This document shows positions 60,401 to 64,000 of a stretch of 64,000 nucleotides of DNA, piece by piece. This DNA comes from Eopsaltria australis (Eukaryota > Chordata > Aves > Passeriformes > Petroicidae), in assembly GCA_034509425.1 (NCBI GenBank), contig JAVTVJ010000121.1, positions 1,364,001 to 1,428,000 on the forward strand. Direction: 5' to 3'. Numbering within the stretch: position 1 is the stretch's first letter; the number at the start of each line of letters is the position of its first letter. Under the pieces are notes generated by a model, which did not search any database, was not told the DNA's origin, and saw only the letters and a list, made by a program, of their open reading frames with translations. A program made the translations under genes and the position numbers.

Positions 60401-63353
60401 ATAAGAAGCAGATAGGCTGAGGGATGAAAGAGTTGGCAGACTATTCTTTTAACGTGTTCAAGCTAACCTGTAAAAGGAGGGGCAGCATGAAAGATGGAGA
60501 GAAGTGAAATCAAACAGTAGTGGCACCACCAAAAAAGAGCTCCTTTTGCTTTTTTACGTATTATTTTGTGGGATAGTCTGAGAAAAGTAAATAGCAGTAT
60601 TTTAAAAAAATTCAGAGCACCTGAGAATCTAAAAACCAGAGAAGAGAGTACACTCTGGATAGCTCTAAACTAGAAATCAGAAGCAGAAGTTGAAAGTAAT
60701 TTCTGTGTTGTCATTGCATGGGCACAGACTTGAGGCCTCCCAGTCATCAGGTGTCAGGAGGTGCTGGACTAATGCACGGGTGCCAAGGCCATTGGCACAT
60801 GGAATACAAGTGTCCCCATGCACCTCTGGGCTCATGAAGTCTGGAAGTCGTTGATTGTCGGAAGCTGTGAGGCTGTAGCAAGGAAAAGATCACTCTACAC
60901 ATGCTCTCTTCTGTGAGCATCTGTTCCTGGTCATGTTGCAAGATAAGGTGCGAGGCTGGAGGGCTCTGGTGTGGCTGTGTCAGGCTTTATTGGGTTAAGG
61001 TTGTGAACTTGGCCTTTTGGCTCCTATTTCTATGGATTGGGTTTTACAAATATTGGAACACATTAGCATTCAATTTTCTTTTTTTGGAGGAGCAGTCTGC
61101 CTTTCAAGAACACTGCAGGAAAAAGATAATAACAGCCCATTTTTGTGATTTTTACAGGCAAATGGGGAATTTTCATTAGCTGTAAGTATACTTCAAAGGT
61201 AAAGAACTTACATGAAAGAACTTCATAGAGAAAACTTGAGAAAAACCTGTGCTTCAGAATGTCAGTTTGAAGATCTTTGCATCTGTACTGGTAGGTTTTA
61301 TCATGAACTTGCCCATCATGAACTGCCTTAACTAGCACATGGATGGAATGGAGGAATGGAGTTAATCCGTGGTGTTTATACACCTAATGGCTATCGGAAA
61401 TCCCCATCACTGAAGCGTACAGTTGACATGCTTCAGACAAGTACCAGAGAGACAAAATATTTCCATTATTATTTCACTAGAAATTGAAATCTGCTTTAGA
61501 GGAGTCAGAGACTATAGTCCAGCTCATATCAGAACATAGTGTTTAAAATGTTACAATGTTGACTTGCTGTTACAAAAATTCAGTGTTACAGGAAATCAGA
61601 AACAATATGGAATAGTTTACACTAACTCTGCATTAAAACGATCCATCTGTTCTTGCTTTAGGTTCTTAGAGAATTGCTTTTTCATCTCTGTAATGCTTTT
61701 CACTTCCTATTAGTAAGGCTTTTAAAGGTAGGCACTGAGTTAGTATAAAACCCACAGCTTTTGAGTTTAAATGCCTATTAAAACTGAAGCTGTCTGGAAC
61801 TACAATAAAAATTTATTTTGGCTACAAGAGACAACTTTGAAACCTAACCCATCTGTATTTTTCCTCTTCCAAACAGTGCAACATCCTGTATAATAGAATA
61901 TTTATCTTAAACAGAGACCACATATCTTTATGAAAACAATTGTTTCAACTTAATTTATGGGGGGTAATCAGCTCATATTAAAATTTTCAATATTCCAGGA
62001 TGCTAATCTTAATTGGATACAGGAGATGTAATACTAGAGTAATTCCGTAGAATAATCTGAAATCTGATGTAGCCATTGATTTAGAATGTAACCTGTGTAT
62101 ATTAAAATCTAAAGCTGTCATTAAAAATCATGTACAGGCATACAGTAATTGCAAAACACCTGTGTGTGCAAATTAGGCATACGACTGCAGCTACATTTTA
62201 CTGTTAATTTAGGTTTGTGTGTGACTTGAAAACTCAATTACAGAATAATTCCACCAGAATAATTTATTTTAAATAATTGAGCTGGTCTCTGCAATCCTTG
62301 GGCCCACCAGGGAGATACCAACACATATCTAGCAGGGCTGCATGGTCAGTGAATTTATCGATGCAAATCAAAAACCAGATTGCCTCACTGTGAAGAGCAG
62401 TATCCTTGGGATGCATAAAGCCTTCCACTGCCACGAGTGGGAGTCAAACATATCAAAGAGAGACTGGATCCCTGGGGTTTAGCTCCCTCCATACAATAGT
62501 TTGTCAGATTTTGAATTGAAAAGGGCTGGGTTTAGCACTCTCTAAATATAACCAGCCCTGAAACTCCCACAGAGATTCCTTTCTGTCTGCCTTCAGACGA
62601 TGAGATAAGGCCCCTTCTCCTGTGACTTCAGTCTGGAGTACCTCTGTCATCCCCACCCCAACCCTGATAACAGCCAGCTTGGCACATATTTGAGAGCAAG
62701 ACGTGATGAGAGTTTTGGGGGTTAGTCTTGCTGTAGATTGCAGCCTTCATCTTCAGAGTGAGCCTCCTTTCTAACATCTGCAGCATAGACTCATAGCAAG
62801 ACATTTTGGCATCCAGGAGACAACTGACTCCCTTCACCCTCTGGCCAGCTTCTTTCCATCATTTTGGGAACCGACACCTTGGACAATCTCCTTTTCTCCC
62901 TGCATTCCTTCCTTTTCAGGCCTCCTCCTCATCCTCAATACACTTGAATGCAGCATCAAAGTTGAAATATATTTGCACAATTTGCTCTCTTCCTCTCCCT
63001 TTTCCCCAAGTACAGCAGGATACACAAATTATGGATGTTAAAGCAGCACTTATGTGTGCTATGATGTACACGGGATGTTCTGCCTACTTGCATGTGATTC
63101 ACATCCTCATAAGCCCACAGGAAATCCCAGCAATATTTTTCCAGGCATATCTCCTGTGCTGAGGTGCCGAGCACAGCAGGGGCTGGAGGAAAGGAGCCAT
63201 TTGTGCTTGGGAAGTCCTGTGGTACATAAGTTTAGCTGGGAAGGACAGACCACTGTTATTAAATGTAGCCCTTTTACTCAGTGACAGTAAGAAATGTAGC
63301 ACAAGGACTGAAGTATTTATTCACATTTTATTGTAATGTGTGAATCCTCTTAC
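54423..63353 (-). other. ALDH1A2: ALDH1A2 intron 7 (8.9 kb)
   Basis: This is the largest intron in the window. It holds no exon-like segment with ALDH homology. Recognisable content is a probable minus-strand MIR-like SINE near 55145-55385, A-rich and T-rich simple tracts near 55540-55700, a more GC-rich stretch at 56450-56720, and an AT-rich block with many TAAT-type motifs at about 61880-62290. Open frames in it, up to 121 aa, resemble nothing known. The rest is unremarkable unique sequence. Confidence 0.85.
55145..55385 (-). mobile_element. Probable MIR-like (CORE-SINE family) fragment, interrupted
   Basis: Read on the minus strand, 55140-55185 resembles the MIR core (a decayed 'cctcagtttccccatctg' followed by GCAAAATGGG). 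Around 55290-55320 the complement of 'gtcacacagaaagttagagg' matches the 'ctgtgtgacctt' part of the same family. The two matches lie in the order expected for one minus-strand copy but are about 100 nt too far apart. Either an insertion split the copy or one of the two matches is fortuitous. Confidence 0.45.
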
Positions 63354-63467
63354 CTCAGTAGATCCAGTGAAAGCAATTTTATCAATGCCAACATGAGAGG
63401 CTATGGCTGCACCAACAATTGGACCAAATCCTGGCAAAATATTGACAACTCCTGGTGGAAAGCCAGC
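63354..63467 (-). CDS. ALDH1A2: ALDH1A2 exon 7 (residues 229-266)
   Basis: This exon encodes 38 residues from [15 protein letters not shown] to IAFTGSTE, phase 0 at both ends. It forms part of the Rossmann-type cofactor fold. The final FTGSTE motif holds Gly263 and Ser264, equivalent to Gly245 and Ser246 of ALDH2, at the NAD pyrophosphate site. The segment [18 protein letters not shown] differs from the human protein as I recall it (GYGPTAG, SHIG) but fits ALDH1A2 better than ALDH1A3, which has SHPQINK at the same place. The donor is GAG followed by gtaaga. Confidence 0.97.
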
Positions 63468-63597
63468 CTGTCAAAATAGGAATGAATGAAGGTATAAGCA
63501 TGACTTATTAAAACTGATAGAGCACATTAAAGCAGGCATGTGCTGGTAGTTCCTTCCCCACAAGGAGACAGACCGCACTGCCCTCAATTATTCTTAC
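63468..63597 (-). other. ALDH1A2: ALDH1A2 intron 6 (130 nt)
   Basis: This very short phase-0 intron lies between exons 6 and 7. The donor is gtaaga and the acceptor ends ttttgacag. It holds no repeat or recognisable element. It is by far the shortest intron of the gene in this window, next to the 8.9 kb intron 7. Confidence 0.93.
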
Positions 63598-63726
63598 CTC
63601 CTTGATGAGGGCACCCATATAGAGAGCGCTGAGTGGTGTTTGTTCTGCTGGTTTAATAACCACTGTATTGCCACAGCACAGAGCTGGAGCAATCTTCCAT
63701 GCAAACATCAGCAGGGGGAAGTTCCA
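63598..63726 (-). CDS. ALDH1A2: ALDH1A2 exon 6 (residues 186-228)
   Basis: This exon encodes 43 residues starting [11 protein letters not shown] and ending [10 protein letters not shown]. It begins and ends at phase 0. Asn187 (second residue) corresponds to Asn169 of ALDH2, which forms the oxyanion hole. Lys210, in the segment [10 protein letters not shown], corresponds to Lys192 and contacts the NAD ribose. The acceptor reads ...cctacag before TGG and follows a run of T on the minus strand; the donor is GAG followed by gtaaga. Its open frame continues a short way into intron 6, which is why a naive translation shows extra residues after IKE. The preceding exon (expected to end in a GQIIP-like motif) is not within the 274 bases left upstream. 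Confidence 0.97.
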
Positions 63727-64000
63727 CTGTAGGAAAAAAAAAAGTTGATAGATGGAAAAATATTGCCGTGGTGTTTTGTTTTCAAGATGTCAAGCTGATA
63801 CCTCACTTATTTCTCAGGCTGATCCTCCACATAAATCTTTCCCAGCACAAAGCAAGGATTTTTTAAAAATTACTGCCATTAAGAAAGCAGCAACAGTGAC
63901 TTCTTAGTTCTTTCTCTCTTGTTCAAAGAAATACAACCCCCACCTGCAATCTCCATAAAAAAATTCTGTTATCTGTTAATTTTTTTAAAGTCACAACTTT
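63727..64000 (-). other. ALDH1A2: ALDH1A2 intron 5, 3' end only
   Basis: This is intronic sequence upstream of exon 6, running off the window. The T-rich tract before the acceptor (complement of 63730-63741) is the polypyrimidine tract. No exon 5 homology is present. Confidence 0.85.

Larger units (their letters stand above)
45009..63726 (-). other. ALDH1A2: ALDH1A2 gene body, 3' part (exons 6-13 and introns 6-12)
   Basis: Eight exons on the minus strand join in frame to encode the C-terminal 333 residues of retinaldehyde dehydrogenase 2. Exon lengths from 5' to 3' are 129, 114, 103, 185, 165, 158, 75 and 73 coding nt. All introns are GT-AG, with lengths 130, 8931, 2469, 735, 428, 775 and 4248 nt. 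The enzyme is a cytosolic homotetramer that oxidises all-trans-retinaldehyde to retinoic acid with NAD+. The choice of ALDH1A2 over the paralogues ALDH1A1 and ALDH1A3 rests on paralogue-specific stretches such as [29 protein letters not shown] and [18 protein letters not shown]. The 5' end (exons 1-5, residues 1-185, promoter) is outside the window. No frameshift, internal stop or lost catalytic residue is seen, so the gene looks functional. Confidence 0.97.

Noticed and set aside
1..64000. tRNA, rRNA, snRNA, CRISPR, intact transposon or endogenous retrovirus
   Set aside because: No cloverleaf with A/B boxes, no array of regularly spaced repeats, no LTR pair and no long gag/pol-like frame was seen on either strand.

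Overview
This window is vertebrate nuclear DNA, most likely from a bird or another sauropsid. The only gene I can support is the 3' part of ALDH1A2 (retinaldehyde dehydrogenase 2, RALDH2) on the minus strand. Eight coding exons lie between 63726 and 45009 and match exons 6-13 of the usual 13-exon gene. All are bounded by GT-AG introns, and their reading phases join without a break to give 1002 nt, or 333 codons plus a stop. Counting back from the stop in a 518-residue protein makes these residues 186-518. The oxyanion Asn187, Lys210, general base Glu286, catalytic Cys320 and the EE-IFGP motif (Glu417/Phe419) all fall where the family predicts. Exons 1-5 and the promoter lie beyond position 64000. 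The sauropsid assignment rests on the protein sequence, the old CR1/L3-like, L2-like and MIR-like repeats, and the absence of Alu, L1 or other mammalian young repeats. I cannot name the species.

Layout: 1 to about 44500 is AT-rich DNA downstream of ALDH1A2 with no convincing gene. It holds decayed LINE fragments (about 8290-8745, 22687-23140, possibly 19990-20250), SINE/L2-type tails (about 16520-16680, 17150-17310), a MIR-like SINE (35475-35625), a 20+2+20 bp perfect inverted repeat (28561-28602) whose 22-mer recurs at 36584-36605, a GC-rich CpG-dense island (31200-31990) carrying a minisatellite of about 32 bp units, and several simple repeats. From about 45008 down to roughly 44510 is the probable 3' untranslated region. 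From 45009 to 63726 are the ALDH1A2 exons and introns 6-12; 63727-64000 is the 3' end of intron 5.

Function: ALDH1A2 is the cytosolic NAD-dependent enzyme that irreversibly oxidises retinaldehyde to retinoic acid, and is the main embryonic source of this morphogen. The window covers part of the catalytic domain, part of the cofactor-binding fold and the C-terminal oligomerisation region. In human the flank 3' of this gene is a long gene-poor interval, so an empty 45 kb here is unsurprising and could hold distal regulatory DNA. I found no operon, CRISPR array, tRNA, rRNA, intact transposon or endogenous virus. Most open frames in the window are chance frames in noncoding DNA.
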